From Ottelia alismoides (lineage: Eukaryota; Streptophyta; Magnoliopsida; Alismatales; Hydrocharitaceae), in NCBI GenBank assembly GCA_037367405.1, contig JAZKJV010002618.1:62001-126000 (forward strand): a stretch of DNA of 64,000 nt, read 5' to 3'. Below the pieces are notes generated by a model. It had not been told where the DNA came from and did no database searches. It was given only the letters and a program-made list of their open reading frames with translations. Every line of letters begins with the position of its first letter. Position 1 is the stretch's first letter. Position numbers and translations under genes: made by a program. Of this stretch, positions 19,641-33,500 are shown piece by piece.

Positions 19641-22600
19641 TGCTCAAGAACTCATGTCTATTAATCGTTGTATCGATTGCTCTCACATACTTAGATCGTT
19701 TATCAGTCTCTCATCAACAATCAACCCACAATCTTATATGAATCTATGAAAATGTGTGATTCAAGTTTTTAAATTTTAATGTTTTTTTTGCATTTTTGTG
19801 ATTTCTAGCATGGAGTGACATTATATTATAATATATAATATATAATTTTTTAAAAATTTTGAAAAGTGGTTTTATAATTTTTTCTATTTTATATCTTAAT
19901 AGGGTTAAATAGCTCCTAATCTAATTTAAATGAAAATATAAAAAACAAGTAAATGTAAGATCAAAATACATAGAATGGTCAAGCATAATTAAAGACACCT
20001 AAATTAATTTTCCCAAAAATTTTCATGCACAAGAACTATTTATGAAAAATAAACAAGCAAAATAAAAAATATACAAGCTAATAGGGGTATTTTTGCAATA
20101 TAAATAAATGACAGAGTTTAATGTAAAAATACCCAAAGTTTTTACATTGGAGATCATATTATATATATAATTATAAATAACCAAACCTAGGAGGTTTTGG
20201 TTGCAAAATGGCCAACTCAAGTGTGGGACCACATAAGCCGAGCTAGATAAGGACCTAGATGTAATTTACAAGAAATCAAGGTCCCATTTGCAGTTTTAAC
20301 ACATAATATTAAACATAATTAATATTCACAAGACTTAACAATAATTAGAAAAAGGCAAAGGGGCAACTAAGTAATTTATCCATTAAAAGCCATGAGATCT
20401 GACGATGTAGGCGCTTCCACATGGTGTGATGAACGACAGTTGTTGCATACTGCTTCGACTTGATTCAAGGGCCCATATTAGATGTGGGCCTGGCGCTTGA
20501 TCCAACTGTGTAGGAGGGGCCTAGAAGAACTCCCCAAGAACTCACCTCCAGCAAGCTTCATATCTTTGATTTCAGTAGCCTCCGTCCACCACCTTCCTCG
20601 TTGATGGTATCCACCCCTTCTTGATGGTATTCTACACATGCAAGGTCCTTCAAAGAGGTCTGGGGCATAGACCTGCACAAAATTGCGAGGGCTATCTCCT
20701 CGGCCCTCTATTGAAGTTGTAAATGCAATGGGGAAGCGAGCCAATGGAGCTACGATGGAGGTGGAGGAGGAAGATCCAAACCAGATCGATCCATGTAGGA
20801 TTGAGGGGCTTACAAGGGGTGAAAATGTGGATAACATGATGAGGATTGAGAGTGAGGTGAAAGGTGGGTTAGATATAGTAGGGTCATGGCGAATTTGATG
20901 ATGGAACTTAAGGTCGTAATGATTTTAAAACTGAAAATTATGCTAGAGGTATGATTAATCGATGAAGATAAAGCTACTCCTAGGTTTCTGGAATGAAATG
21001 CAAAGAGAAAAGCTATACCTAGAATTTCAACAATCTTGTAAGGTTGGAGATGGAGAGGTGTCACCGGAAGTGGTTTGGAAGCACCTGGATCACACCCTAC
21101 ATCGCTTTATCCTTGCCAAGAAGGGTTGGAGTAGGACATGTTGTCACCAAGAGCATGACAATGGGTTCCTAATGGTGTTACAATGGTGCAAGCGAGATCA
21201 AACTCAAAGTGGGTGGCAGAGTACATAACTAATAGAAGTGGGTTTCGATCAAAAAGAAGGGGAGATGACGTGCATATGAAGTGTGGTAGGTGAAGATGTC
21301 GGTATGGGCGAGGAAGAGGGACGAGCGGGATGCACGATGGTGGTCGTCTCTAGGAAATAGAGGAGAGGGGAAGGCTTAGAAAGTCAATGAAGTCAGAGGT
21401 CTCATGAATTCTAACACAAAGGCGGCTGGGGAGAGGACAGTTGACTTGAGGGTCAAGGGTGCTAAGGTTCTTGTTGGTCCACGTGGAACAACAAGGAAAA
21501 TCAAATTCAAAAATCCCTTATAAATTAGATATTAAATGATTTTAATAAATTTAGGTTAAAAATTTAATATTTTATGTAGTAATTTATGGCTATTTGTATT
21601 TACTTTTACAAGATCATTTCTAACATGCTAATATTTACATGTAGGTATATAGGTATATATACATGTATTTATCGAATTTTATTTTTAATTTGTATTACAT
21701 ATTTTATTATTTTATACAAGAAATTTATATATTTGTTACTTATTTAAATACACTTCTATGTATTTTAAAATTATTTCTCTGAGTTTATTTATATACTTAA
21801 ATAATTATGTGTGCGTATATATGTATATATGTATATATATATCATAGGTGTATTATAGGTATATTTTTCCTATATATTTTATAACTTTTTTATTTTAATT
21901 CTTTTTCTTATTTTTATTCTAATTTTATTATATACATGTATTATAAAAAATATTTATAAATTTATAAAAATATGAAAAAGTGAAAAATAAAGGATGGATA
22001 TATTGAATATTATATACAGATATATTGCACAATGATGGCCTAAAACCAACTTTTGCATATTAACTCCCAATTGAATGAAACCTTCATTAAATAACTAGTT
22101 TAATTTTATTTATAATAAAGGCAAGTTTGTTGAATTTTGATTTTGTATGGAGAAGATACAAGTCTAGAAAGTTTTCTTTATAACTTTTTATTTTGTGTCC
22201 CGAGCACATTGTGCATTATTTTTGAATGAAAATTTTGTATTTCCCTTGTATTTTTATGAACAAGTTGCATCTTAAAAGTTTATTTATTCAAGGTATAGAA
22301 TATGAAAATAAAATAGGTTCCAAAATTTAGATTTTGGGATATAAAATTAGGGTTTTTGAGTTGTTTTTCTGTTCAATTGGCCTCCATATCTCCTCCTACT
22401 TTATTTCATGTCGACCAAGTCATCATAATGACTGAGTCTCCATATCTAGGGTAACTCCATGTCTTTGACACTTCATTCTTTTTCTTTTCTTCTTTTATTC
22501 TTTTATTTTAGAAATAAATACAATATATTGTACAATATTTTACAAGATATTTCGTGTTAATTATTGAGTGTTATTTTTCACAAATTAATGCTATATATAT

Positions 22601-22663
22601 GAATCTAAATAGGGATTTAAAGCCAAAATGAAAGAACAAAGGTGATGAAATGGAGATTCATCA
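19641..22663 (-). repeat. 3' LTR of decayed element A (family III), about 3 kb
   Basis: On the minus strand it starts exactly at 22663 with TGATGAATCTCC and is preceded by a G-run PPT. It shows the usual order: AT-rich start, a richer middle (about 20400-21500) with 'tggtccacgtgg', 'attgcaaaaatacccc' near 20100, and an end with 'gtgggttgattg' (compare 'gtgggttaatt' in the LTRs ending at 42651 and 49000). Its length agrees with the 3073-bp solo LTR at 56207. Confidence 0.7.
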
Positions 22664-22676
22664 CCCCCCAATACCT
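22664..22676 (-). promoter_or_regulatory. PPT of element A
   Basis: Minus strand AGGTATTGGGGGG directly precedes the LTR start, in the same layout as the intact element. Confidence 0.7.
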
Positions 22677-24737
22677 GCGTTTGTTGGTGCCTAGTGAACA
22701 CTTATGCAATAAGTGTAGAATGAGAAAGTAAAAAGAAAAAGAAAAAGAAAGAACTTGGAACAATTCTTCACTCTTGAACTTGTCTCATTAAAATCAAACT
22801 TTGGAGCTCAGTTAAGACCTTTGGATTCTTGGTTTGTTCGGAACAATATTATTTTTAGGAAAAGTGACATAACAACCCTTAGGTTCCATAATCCTATCAT
22901 TCAGTTCAATTCATAATCTGGTTAGAACCATCCTTTAAGTAGAACACTCGCAACCGTGAAATGATAGAACCATGTGTGTTAATTTGCTAGCATTTCCCAA
23001 ACAAATCATTGAACTATCAAGGAGTCTCCTCCTCTAGTTATTGATCCTCGTGGAGATAGATATTTCCTTCTAAGGTTAGGTGCTATTAGTTTCACAATCG
23101 AATGAGGGAGAAACTAGAAGAATTAGGGAAATAAGTGTGAATAGACCATTGTAGTTGCATTCCTTATGAAGGCTCGATCAGTGTAACCGAGTCTTCACCA
23201 AGAAGTAGGTTTTTTCTGGAAGCTCAATTTTTTGTGGAATTTTTGGTGTAGGCTTCTTTTGGATATTTTTCTTTGCATTAAATTCTTGTTTTTACCCCAA
23301 TGGATATAGAATCTTTTGATCCACCCATGTTTTGGGGTCTTTGAAAAAGTTGTGCTAGCAGACCGTTCCTTATCCGAAGTATTGTCTCAATCAAGTCTCC
23401 AATCATTAGATGTCCTAAATACCGGAAGAAGTTGGTCGAATTACCGATTTTGGCAATCCCCAAGAATGGTTCTTGAGCCACACATGTTGAAGCGGCCTAG
23501 CATTGTCCTTAGACTCCAAGGTTTTTCAACAATTCATATGGATTGAACTAAGTGTTAAGTGTGAGTATTCTACTCAAGCTACTATCTCAAGAGTCATATA
23601 GATGAAAGGGTTCTAGTTAGACACAATAAAACGACTCATGAACATAGTCTCATGGTACCTAATTAATTAAATCAAGGTTTCCTGAAGCATCTGAATTCTA
23701 GTTCTTAATGTGTTCCTCTATAATTAAGTGTATTATGGTCAATACCAAGCTCCAATCATCAGACTTTAATTAGACTTGTTCAATTGTCTTGATCATTCCA
23801 AAAAATGTAAATGCTATGTATAATGCAAGATAATATTTTTGTGAAGAAATTTTTTGATTTTGAACTTTTTATGTCTTTTTAAGGTTTGGAATTTTTGTGC
23901 AAAAATTTGAAAATATTTTGCAAATTTTTATGGGTTTCCAATTTTGCAAATGTTTTGGGATATTAAAAAACAAAAGGATTAGTTAAAGTATTTTGTGCAT
24001 ATATTTACATGAGAGTACATGTGTATTTACAAGAATTAGTTGAAGAATTTACACTAGGAGTTTGTAGAAGATGGGTTAGCTATTATTCATAGTTTTTTTT
24101 ATATACATGATTTGTAAAGAATTTTTATTACTTCAATTATGTATAAGGTTCTCAAAATATTTTGAAAACATTTTAACAAACATTTTGAAAACATTATTCT
24201 GAAAATTTTTTTTTCAAAATTTTGCAAATATTTATAAATTTTAAAAATCATTTTGCAAAGTTTTTTTCAAACAATATGTATAGAATTTCAAAATATTTTT
24301 ATAACCAATTTCCAAAGCATTTGCAAACTGAATTTTCAAAAAAAACGTTATTCAAACAAATGAAACAAATTTTTATAAATATTTCACAATGATTTTTCAA
24401 GATATTTTCCAACCATTTTTCAAATCATTTTGAAAAATATTTTTAAATTGGTTTATTAATTATATTTACAAAGATTTTTTTAAAACATTATACATATTTA
24501 TAGTGTTTTCTTTATAGTTGAGTAATTGTATATTCTGATTCATATAGTATTTTATCCATATTATCGAAAATACACAAGTATGAGTTATGATTAAAGTATA
24601 TCCAACATAATACGACACCATATACATAGCTTAATCTTTGTACTTATAGGTTAAAGAGAAAAAGTAAAGCATAACTCATGCTATGTATAGGAACACTTAT
24701 ACTACAATGACTGAATAAAGAATGAAATGTCGGTCAT

Positions 24738-24770
24738 CCCCCTATAATTTGGATCAAATAATCCTAAGTA
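24738..24770 (-). repeat. Decayed hairpin-polypurine module in A (1)
   Basis: Minus strand: TACTTAGGAT arm, spacer, ATCCAAATTATAGGGGG. The second arm has lost pairing. Confidence 0.6.
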
Positions 24771-24835
24771 TATAGATTATATACAAGTAGGGATAATCGA
24801 GGATCAGAATTGATAGACTCAATGGACTAAGCTTG

Positions 24836-24876
24836 CCCCCCCCCCCAATAGTTAGGGTAAAATATCCATAATTATA
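24836..24876 (-). repeat. Decayed hairpin-polypurine module in A (2)
   Basis: Minus strand: an 11-base G-run after degenerate arms around ATTTTACCC. Only the layout and the G-run remain clear. Confidence 0.45.
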
Positions 24877-24941
24877 GATGGTGTATGAAAAACTGAAAGA
24901 CAAGAGAGCGAATGAATGATGAAAAACCTGAGAGCCCCCAT

Positions 24942-24975
24942 CCCCCTATACTTCAGATGAAGTATATCCTAAGTA
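24942..24975 (-). repeat. Decayed hairpin-polypurine module in A (3)
   Basis: Minus strand: TACTTAGGATATACTTCATC then TGAAGTATAGGGGG. The outer arms have drifted, but an inner ACTTCA/TGAAGT stem remains. Confidence 0.6.
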
Positions 24976-25089
24976 TAACACAGATGATTGGGATGAGTGT
25001 AACACAGAAGAAATAATTTGAAAAAGAAATGAAAAGAAGAAAAATCAATGAAAGATATTTTGAGGAGCATTGTCCCGCTCCGAAGCAGT

Positions 25090-28000
25090 AAGTTATTCAT
25101 CAAAAATAACTTTAACAATGTCGACAATGTCCAAGAACGTGCCATGCTCTAAATACGGTTTCAACAACTAACCACTTAGGATGAAAGGTTGTATGTCACA
25201 TGGAAATTCTAATATGAAACACTTTCGTTGTCACGTAATGTTCTAACTCTACAAGGCCATGTCCATTTACTTTTTAATTTTCACTAAAAAGCTTTAACTT
25301 TGAATTGAATAATCACACTTTTTATCTAGGTTTGAACGTCTTTCTTCAGTTGTACCTATCATGACAATGTTTGATCGTCTCTTTGTATATGAAGATTAAG
25401 TCATACACATAATCTCATAATTCTAGGAGTCTGTTTAGATCTAGTTTCTCCGCTAACCACCTTCTGTGAATCGAGTTACAAATATTCCCTTCCCAAAGTG
25501 ATTTCTGAATTAGTTTCATGGGCAAGTGGCATGGTTTCCCATAGACAAGATGATACGGCGACATGCCCAAATGAAACTTGTAAGCAGTTCTGTACGCCGA
25601 GAGAACTGAGTCTAGAAGTTGTGACCAGCTCTTTTGGTTTAGCCTCACAAGTTTCTATAGGATCATCTTGATTTATCAGTTTGATAATTCTACCAAGCCA
25701 TTTGATAGAGGATGATAAGAAGATGTGACTCAATAATCGATATCTTATTCCTTCATTAGTTTCTTTACGTCATTATTAATGAAGTGACTACCCCCATATG
25801 AAATCAATGTCTTCGATATCCCAAATCGTGATATGATGTTATCTCTTAAAATATGCAAATTGTTCTACTATCTACAGCCCAAACAGTGATAGATTGAACT
25901 CATCTATTCACATATTCTATGACAAGCTGATGTATTCATAGCCTTGTATGTTAGATAATGACACATCAAATCGATGAACCATACATTGAACACATCAGAC
26001 ATCTGGATAAATTTGAGGGGCATGTTGTCTTTAACACCAAGGGTTTTTGCCATATTCTGATAGTGGGTATATGATTTCACATAATCTTTTACATCCTTGA
26101 ATACTGTGGGCCACCAAAGGTAATACTATAGAATCTTTGTTATCATTCTGCTTCTAGAATGGTGTCCACCAGATGCGAGCTTACGGTAGTGCTCGATGAC
26201 ACTTGTGCACTCCTCTTGAGGAATACACATATGCTAAATACAATCTGCCCCTTCCTTGATTAGTTGAGGATCCTCCCACTGGTCGAAATGGATATCGACA
26301 AGAACTTGTCCTTCTTGATCTTCGTCTAATCTTGTAGAACTACCCCAAAGACGAGTCACAATATCAGCATACCAAGGGCGGGATCCAATTTTGATGATGG
26401 ATTCATCAGGGAAGGTCTCTGTGATCGGTGTATTAGGCATTCAATTCTGGAGAGATGATCTCCTACCAAATTCTGAACTCCAAACTTGCCACGAATTTCA
26501 AAGTCGAATTCAGGAGGAGAAGGATACATTTGATTAGACGTGATTTGGCACCCTTCTTCTGCTGCAAGTATCAGATATCAGAGTAGTTAGTGAAAACATT
26601 AACTTTCGATCCAAGAAGGTAGGATCTGAACTTCTCCAATACAAAAATAATCACCAGTAATTCTTTCTCTATTACTGTATAATTTCTTTGTGCTTCATCT
26701 AATGTCTTGTTGGCATAGTGAATGGTGTAGAGAAACTTATCTTTTCTTTTTCTTAGAACAACTCCAACTGTAAAATCTGACGCATCCGTCATGATCTCAA
26801 ATGAAAGAGACTAATCGAGTGGTTGTAGGACTAGAGCCTTATTGATGAGCTCTTTCAATTAATAAAATGATCGGAGAACATGTTGATCAATAATAAACTC
26901 GATCTCCTTGTAATGTAGCTCAATTAGATGTTGGACAAGTTTGTTGAAGTCCTTGATGAGTCAACGATAGAAGCCGACATGCCCAAGAAATGACCTCAAA
27001 TTCTTTACATTTTGAGTTGGCTTGAGCTTAGCAATTACATCCAATTTTGTAAGGTCGACCTCCATGCCTCGCATGGAGAAAACATGGTCCAACACAATTG
27101 CTTCTATGAGCACGAAGTGACTCTTTACCCATGATAAGTAACTTCATGACACATTTGCAGTACTCTGTCTAGGTACTCAAGGTATGAATCAAAACTGTCA
27201 CCATAGACGGAGAAATCTTCCATAAAAACCTCAAGAAAATCCCCGACCATGTCAGCGAAGATAATAGTCATGCATCTCTAGAATGTAGCTGGGGCATTAT
27301 ACATACCAAAAAGCATCCATCAAAAAGCATAGGTATCGAACGGGAAGGTGAATGTTTTCTTTTCTTTGTCTTCAGGGAGATCTCCACTTGGTTGTAACCA
27401 GGGTACCCATATAAAAAGAAGAACTATTCATTACCTACAAGTCATTCTAGAACTTAATCAATGAATGGCAAAGGAAAATGGTCCTTCTTTATTTCTACTT
27501 TCAGGCTATGGTAGTTAGCGCATACCGCCAAGATTTGAGTAATCGGGTAGAGATCTCCTCTCCTTGGTCATTGTCCACCATAGTGAGCCTTGATTTCTTG
27601 GGAACTACATGTAGGTGGATCACCCATTTGGAATCGAAGATGGGATAAATGAATCCTGCTTCACACCACTTTATGATTTCCTTCATTGCCATGTTCTAGA
27701 TATTTGCATTTATTCTTCTTTGAATGTCTCATGATTTCCTATAGTCATCTTCAATAATATATATATATATATATATGGTGTGAACACAAGGCCAGATTTA
27801 TTCTTTAGAGATCGAATACATTCCAACCAAGTGCCTTGCATTTCATTTCTAGAACCTTGAGGTGTCGAGATTCTTTGTTCGAGGTTAGATTGCTACTGAT
27901 GATAACCGGATACATGTGTTCTCCGCTTGCAAGGAAAGAGTACTTCATGGATATGTTTGAGTTCTAGAAATAATAGAGGTTGCTTTGTGATCACTTCGGA

Positions 28001-28930
28001 TACCTTGCTGGTAGATTGTTGTTCTGCTAATTTCAATGAGGTGCTACTCACTTCTATCACTGATGGTGCTGAAATAAATGCGTCGAACATATATGCAATG
28101 AATTATTTGTGTTTGGTCTATCATGAATCTTCTTCAAACATGTTGATTAGTGACTTCGATTCTGACTCCTCGTCGGCAAGGAAGCATGGAATTATTGTGC
28201 TATCTAGGCTCACTGATGAGAGGATTTCTTGTGTGAACACATCATTCATAAAAATTAATGAATCCTTGATATCTAAAACATTACAGCCTTTCTTTATTTT
28301 TGCTCTCCTTGTATCAAATGTGGATTTCGGCATGCTGACCATATCTATGGTGACTTTATTAATGCAGGAGAGGAAGGTGATCTTCTCGGACCTATAGTCG
28401 ACTACCACCTTGGCTTTGTGAAGGAATATTCGATCGGGAATAATAGGGGTCTAGAGTAATGGTGCACGATATTCCATATATGTGACAACAAAACACATTG
28501 GGAATTGCATGTCATGTATAATTATGACAACATTCTCCAATAGACCTCTGGGATGCTTAGTGGATCGATCTACAATTTGCTGGATCATTCTTGCTGGCTT
28601 AAGTGGTCCAAGCCCAAATTCTTGCAATAGTGAGAATGGCATGAGGTTTATTGAAGACCCGCTATCTTGTAGAGTATGCTCAAAAACTTGGTCAAAAATC
28701 TTGCATCTGATGTTGGGTGCTCCCTTGTCTTTCTTTTTCTGTGGGAGGTCATTGATTGCGTTGACGGTAGACATGGTGAAGATGTGCTTCTCTCCTCTGA
28801 TGTGTCTATTCTTGCAGCTTCGATTATTCAAGGTACATTTCTATTTCAATACTTTCTTCATAGCTGGCATGTATTCCATGATCTTCATAAGTGGCATTTT
28901 TAAAATAATATTTTCAATGATTTCAACAAA
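25090..28930 (-). pseudogene. Decayed pol of element A (protease to integrase)
   Basis: Fragments in several frames follow the intact pol order on the minus strand. Protease: 28831-28451 ([12 protein letters not shown], Asp kept). RT start: 27692-27501 (CEAGFIYPIFDSKWV). RT active site near 27220 reads FMEDF instead of FMDDF. RNase H: 26792-26571 keeps MTDAS, but the final motif is FTNY instead of FTDH. Integrase: zinc region near 26200, core near 25800 with ISYGGSHF (Asp to Tyr), then 25648-25415 (LSAYRTAYKFHLGMSPYHLV). Stops and frameshifts separate the pieces. Gag is absent. It belongs to the same lineage as the intact element but is a distant relative, and it is not functional. Confidence 0.85.
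27757..27776. repeat. (AT)10 microsatellite
   Basis: Ten perfect AT units inside the decayed pol. Confidence 0.9.
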
Positions 28931-29299
28931 GCCAAGATTAGACAACGTATTTTTCAAATTTCTGATTTTTATGATATTTTTCATTACATCTAGAAACATG
29001 ATATTCACAAAAGAAAATGCAACGTTCTTAATTATAGAATTATTTACACATGACTATATAGAAGTAGTGCTATTATGCAAAACTATCAAAACATATCGAC
29101 ATGAGCTTCGGCATCGTTGTATTGTGTTGGAAGTGATACTGATGCGAGCTCCTCCAAGGTTGGCTCAACTTGGCTTTAGCTCTAATTTTCTTTTTGAAAA
29201 TTTTCATTTTGCTGACTTTTTGTTGCTTTTCCTCTGCTAGTGGTGGCGATCAGTCGGTGCTACTCCTCCATCATCTTCTTTCTCACCCATCTTTGTTGC
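28931..29299 (-). other. Junction of element A and the next LTR
   Basis: Minus-strand sequence upstream of the protease; only short out-of-frame fragments are visible. Gag, leader and primer-binding site of element A are missing here, so a deletion or an insertion breakpoint is inferred. Confidence 0.4.
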
Positions 29300-32200
29300 T
29301 TGATGTTGGTCATGAGACCGACTCGGGTTAAGTATGAAATTAAGGTTTCGTTGCAACCCAAATCGATCAAGCAAATCAACGAGAAAATCAAACCACTAAC
29401 AGATGAAGCAATCAAATGTAAGCAGTTTCGCTACTTTTATTTACCTTGCATAGCGATCATGGTCGAACACAAGGAGCATAATTAAGATCTAAGCAGGAGG
29501 ATTTCAAAATACTTTATTGTTTTTAGTGATTTTTAATTTTCAATTTTTTAAAATTTTCAATATGAGGAAAATAAACACAAGTGATAAAAACACACAACCA
29601 CTCTTTTTGTATTTTTAAGGGGATAAAAACACTTAGAAAATTGTAATAAAAATAATTTTGGATTTTATATATTTTATAGACTTTTGATTTTTTGGGGTAT
29701 TTGACAATTTTTTATTTTATATAAATCGAATAGTGTTAAAAATAACAAAAAGTGCACAACTAGGAGTAATTTGCAAATTAAAAATAATTAAAGTGCACAA
29801 AACTCCTACATGAGATTTTATGATAAAATAGAAGCAAATATCTACAAACAAAGATTGAAATCATTATTTTTAGATTTTTGACAATTTTCTATCATTTTTA
29901 TATTTTTTATAGAGTATTTTTTAATAAAAATGATATTGAAACTAAGGGATAATAAAAGATATCTACCCTAATTTTGTGGGATTTTTAAGGCTTTTTTCAA
30001 ATTTTTTATGATTTTTTATAAGAATAATAGGAAACTTTTTAAGGTTTTTTGAATTTTTAATAATAGAAAATAAAAGAAAATCAACAAACCAAAATTATAA
30101 CAAATCAAAAATGCAATCAGAGATTACAAGTAATGTTTATAGAATTTTTGCGGTTAAATTAATAATTATTGTACGAAAATAAAATACAAGTAGCTAACAA
30201 AGTTTACAGGAACCTGTTAGCAAATAAGTTAAGTTCTGGGAACATAAATTAATACGTACTAAAACTTCAGGGGCCCAAGGTGAGAATATTCCAAGACAAG
30301 TACGCGCGACACATGAATTAGTCGAACGAAGGTTTATATACAAATGCTCAAAATATAAACCTCATTACCTAAATAGCAAAGAGTTCAGACCAGATACTAC
30401 AAATAACCCAAATAATCACGTGGGGATACACGTGGACTTGGACCGACTGGACTAAAATGCATATATGTAAACTAAAGTGTCTAAAATGTAAAGGTTCTTA
30501 ACTACTGATTACATTTATTAGACCAAATAGAAATAAAAGGACATGCAGGATAAAAAGGAAATATACCCAAGATGCACGTGATTGGCACGAGAAGAGACCG
30601 ATAGCTATGATGCATCTCTAGAAAAGATCTAAGGTCTACGATGGAGGCGCATGTGAACGGTTCTAATCAACCGTTATATGAAGATCTATTATCTAAAAAG
30701 AGGCTTTGTTGTGCGGTTAGATAAGCTCAGACATCTGATACAAGCATTCAAAATGAGAGGCTATCGGCTGGCTCAGATCAGAAATGGGGAGCAACGAGTG
30801 ATCAGATGGCTCTAGAAGGTGCAGGAAGAACACAACTCATATGAGCTTGGATCATACATATATGGTGATCCTGAAAGTTGAACTACACTCAAGGAATGCC
30901 AACGCCTTCATGGAAGTTCTCTACTTCAAATAAATGACTCGGATCATAAGGATGATGGTCAAATGGTCAAGGTCGTGGTGCTCCTCCTGGAGCTACTCCG
31001 TCTAAGCAGTTGGGGCACCAACTAGGTCTCCTTGCGTGAACTAACACCTGCAAAGGGTAGCAAGACTCAGGGGCTTTGCTCCGGTCTAGTTATTGCTTGG
31101 AAAATAGTGAGAAATGAGTGGGGGATGGAGTGTGATCTCTGATGTAGATGGGAGAGGGAGATTGGTCCTTAATCTTATTCTGATGAGCGAGTATTAGGGA
31201 GACAAGGGATGAATCAGCAGATCGATTGGAGTGGTGAGATGTGAATGAGGGGGGCTCCAACAATATGGTTAGAGCTGATGAAGTGCAGTGGTGAATATGG
31301 ACTAACTCAAAATGAAGCAAGGAAATGGAAGGAATTAGGGGATACCAGAAGATGTTGATGTGCTCAGGAGCTTCAGGAGAGGTGGAGGGCAGGGTTATAG
31401 CCTCTATCGAGCTGTGGAAGGTCGGGAGGCTTATCGTGGCAGAGGAGTCTGGCCACGAGATGAGCTATACTCGACAAACCACCTAACATGGCTCCAAAGG
31501 GCGCTCTAGACTCCTGTAACTCAGCAGGAGCTAGGAGGCAAGAAGGTGGCGAGGTACGAGATGCCTAGCTCGGCAGTTGTAGAAGATAATTTATAAGAGA
31601 AGGCTAGGGTCTAGAAAGATCATAAGATTTCGCAAAACCCTAGCGCGATCTAGTTGTGCCTAGGGATATGTGAGGATCAAGGATCATAGCAGCATAATCA
31701 GACGCACGATTCAATGTGAATGGATATCTGACCTGATAAGGAAAAAGGGGAGAAGAAGCTTCGGCAAAGCTGGTTGTTAGGTGAGTCAGCTGGATGAGTG
31801 GTTGACTGAGGTCAACAATTGACGTAGACCAATAGAAAAATTCCAAGCTAAAAAATGAAAGAATAATAAATATAAAATAACAAATGATTTAAAAAATATA
31901 TAAAATGAAAGTTGTTTATTATTTTTCGAACTATTTTTTCTGTTTTTTAATTATTTTTGTGAAGAATATAAATAGGGTATATACAACGTAGTGTATTATA
32001 CATAGGTATAATATACTATATATTTTGTACATGAAATTTATTTTATTAGTTTTACAGAAATATGTTTTATTTTAAATTTTATTTTTTTTACAAAAATAAA
32101 TTAAGTAAAGAAGAATTTTTATTTTATTTTTATAGGTGAAGGAAATATAATTAATTAAATGGATGTTTTATACAATATATGTACATGTGTGTCTTTTATA

Positions 32201-32612
32201 CAATGAATTTTGGATTTTATTTTATTTTATGTTCTCTAATTTTATTTTATTCTTGTTTATTATTAGGGTTATATACACGTGTTAAAAATAAATATAGTAT
32301 TCGTAAAATGTAAAATAAATATTTATTTGTATAAGTATTGTCTACAATGCACCGTATCTTCCCCTACTAATATTCCTTGTCGATCAGGCCAAGGTTTGAG
32401 TTCTCTCAGAGTTTTGGACACTCTATATTTACTATAAATACAACCTCATTTTTTTGTTTATTCTTTAATTTTTGTAAAATATGTGTCAATTATGAAATAT
32501 TAAAAAATACATGCATAATGATAAGCTATTGTATTTACGCCAATCTACAGATGTTTTTGCTAAAAGATAAAGCTAAAATAAAAAATAAAGAATGATAATC
32601 GTAGATTCATCG
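29300..32612 (-). repeat. 3' LTR of element A2 (family II), about 3.3 kb
   Basis: On the minus strand it starts at 32612 as CGATGAATCTACGATT (one base off TGATGAATC), directly after a PPT. Its first 400 bases track the LTR at 36240 closely (TTATTTTAGCTTTAT and 'cctgatcgacaa' shared). It ends with 'cgaaactgcttacatttgattg', matching 40730-40760. The end near 29300 is approximate. The middle (30600-31850) is richer in GC and includes 'ttgacgtagacc'. Confidence 0.7.
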
Positions 32613-33230
32613 TACCCCTATACTCTAACTTTACTAGTCTCTTAGCAAACACTTATTTGTAAAAGAAGTGAAAGTAAGAAGAAAAGAAAAGGAACCACAG
32701 TTGATTATTAAACTTATCTTCACTAAATTGAGTATGGAGATCAGTCAAACCTTTGGATTTTTAGTTTGGCGGAATCTTATTGCAAACTAGGTTTAAGACA
32801 CGACAACCATCAAGTTCCAAAGTTCTGTGTTCTGGTCTCCTCAACAACCAGGTCAGAACAAGTCTACATACGTAAATTCTAATGACCATGAATATTTCCT
32901 TGTACTGTGTAAGTGATATATAGCTCCCCACCTTCGAAATGGCAAAGAGACAGCCTCCCTTAATAAGGTAACTCTAAACCCCCACTCTAGCAACTCTTTC
33001 CTCAAGGAGCGGGGTATTCCCTTCTAAGTTCAAGTACAACCAGCTCATGAAGAGGGGAAAGAAGAGAATGGATCGTGACCAGTGTAGCCACATATCCCTT
33101 GGAGCTTAACTAGTGTAGCTAAGCCTCCTGCTCCAAGATTCCATGAGATGAGACAGAGTAATACATAACTTTTCTTATTCACTGTATACACTCTAGAAGT
33201 CGCTTTTTTTCAATCAGGCCTGTCCCTTTT

Positions 33231-33500
33231 TTAGGAGTTTTTACAATTTTTGTACTTTTTTTGACATATATAAAGCATATCTACAAGGTGTAGCATATAC
33301 ATAAGGAGTTTTTCTTCTTGAGCCAATAGACTATCCCTCTTTTGAATCATTATTGCAACCCATACTCTCATATCATTAGACCTCAATGCTACTAGACCAG
33401 GTTGAGATTCACATCCCTCCCTAGAGGAGGACGGGAGGTTCCAGCTAGCTGTACTACCCCTGTATGCTACTCCAAGCCAAAGGATTTGCCTCCTCACCAC
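33231..33500 (-). other. Conserved ORF-like block of A2
   Basis: An 89-codon open frame whose residues from LWLGVAY to LLMYMLHL line up without gaps with the frame at 15072-15281. The core is 94 percent identical at the DNA level. It remains open although the pol gene of the same element is broken. Function unknown; see 15072. Confidence 0.45.

Larger units (their letters stand above)
22677..25080 (-). other. 3' region of element A with decayed modules
   Basis: AT-rich, no gene. It is collinear in order with 13983-15903 of the intact element: polypurine modules nearest pol (24738-24975), then 'ctatgttca' text (about 23620-23650), then a diverged ORF-like block (about 23300-23470, with ILRIRNGLLAQ where the intact element has IMLQKRDSLLAQ), then a relative of the 44-nt block (about 23044-23085). 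Confidence 0.55.

Noticed and set aside
20683..21228. Short plus-strand frames in element A's LTR
   Set aside because: They lie in the GC-richer LTR middle on the strand opposite the element, with no known domain.
27927..28397. 156-codon open frame on the plus strand
   Set aside because: Antisense to the protease-RT linker of element A; no recognisable feature.
28482..29240. 252-codon open frame on the plus strand
   Set aside because: It is antisense to the decayed protease region of element A, rich in Phe, Cys and Ile as random antisense frames are, with no domain.
29300..32612. LTR as the 5' LTR of element A
   Set aside because: Its start carries a PPT on the outer side and its sequence is family II, while element A's own LTR is family III.
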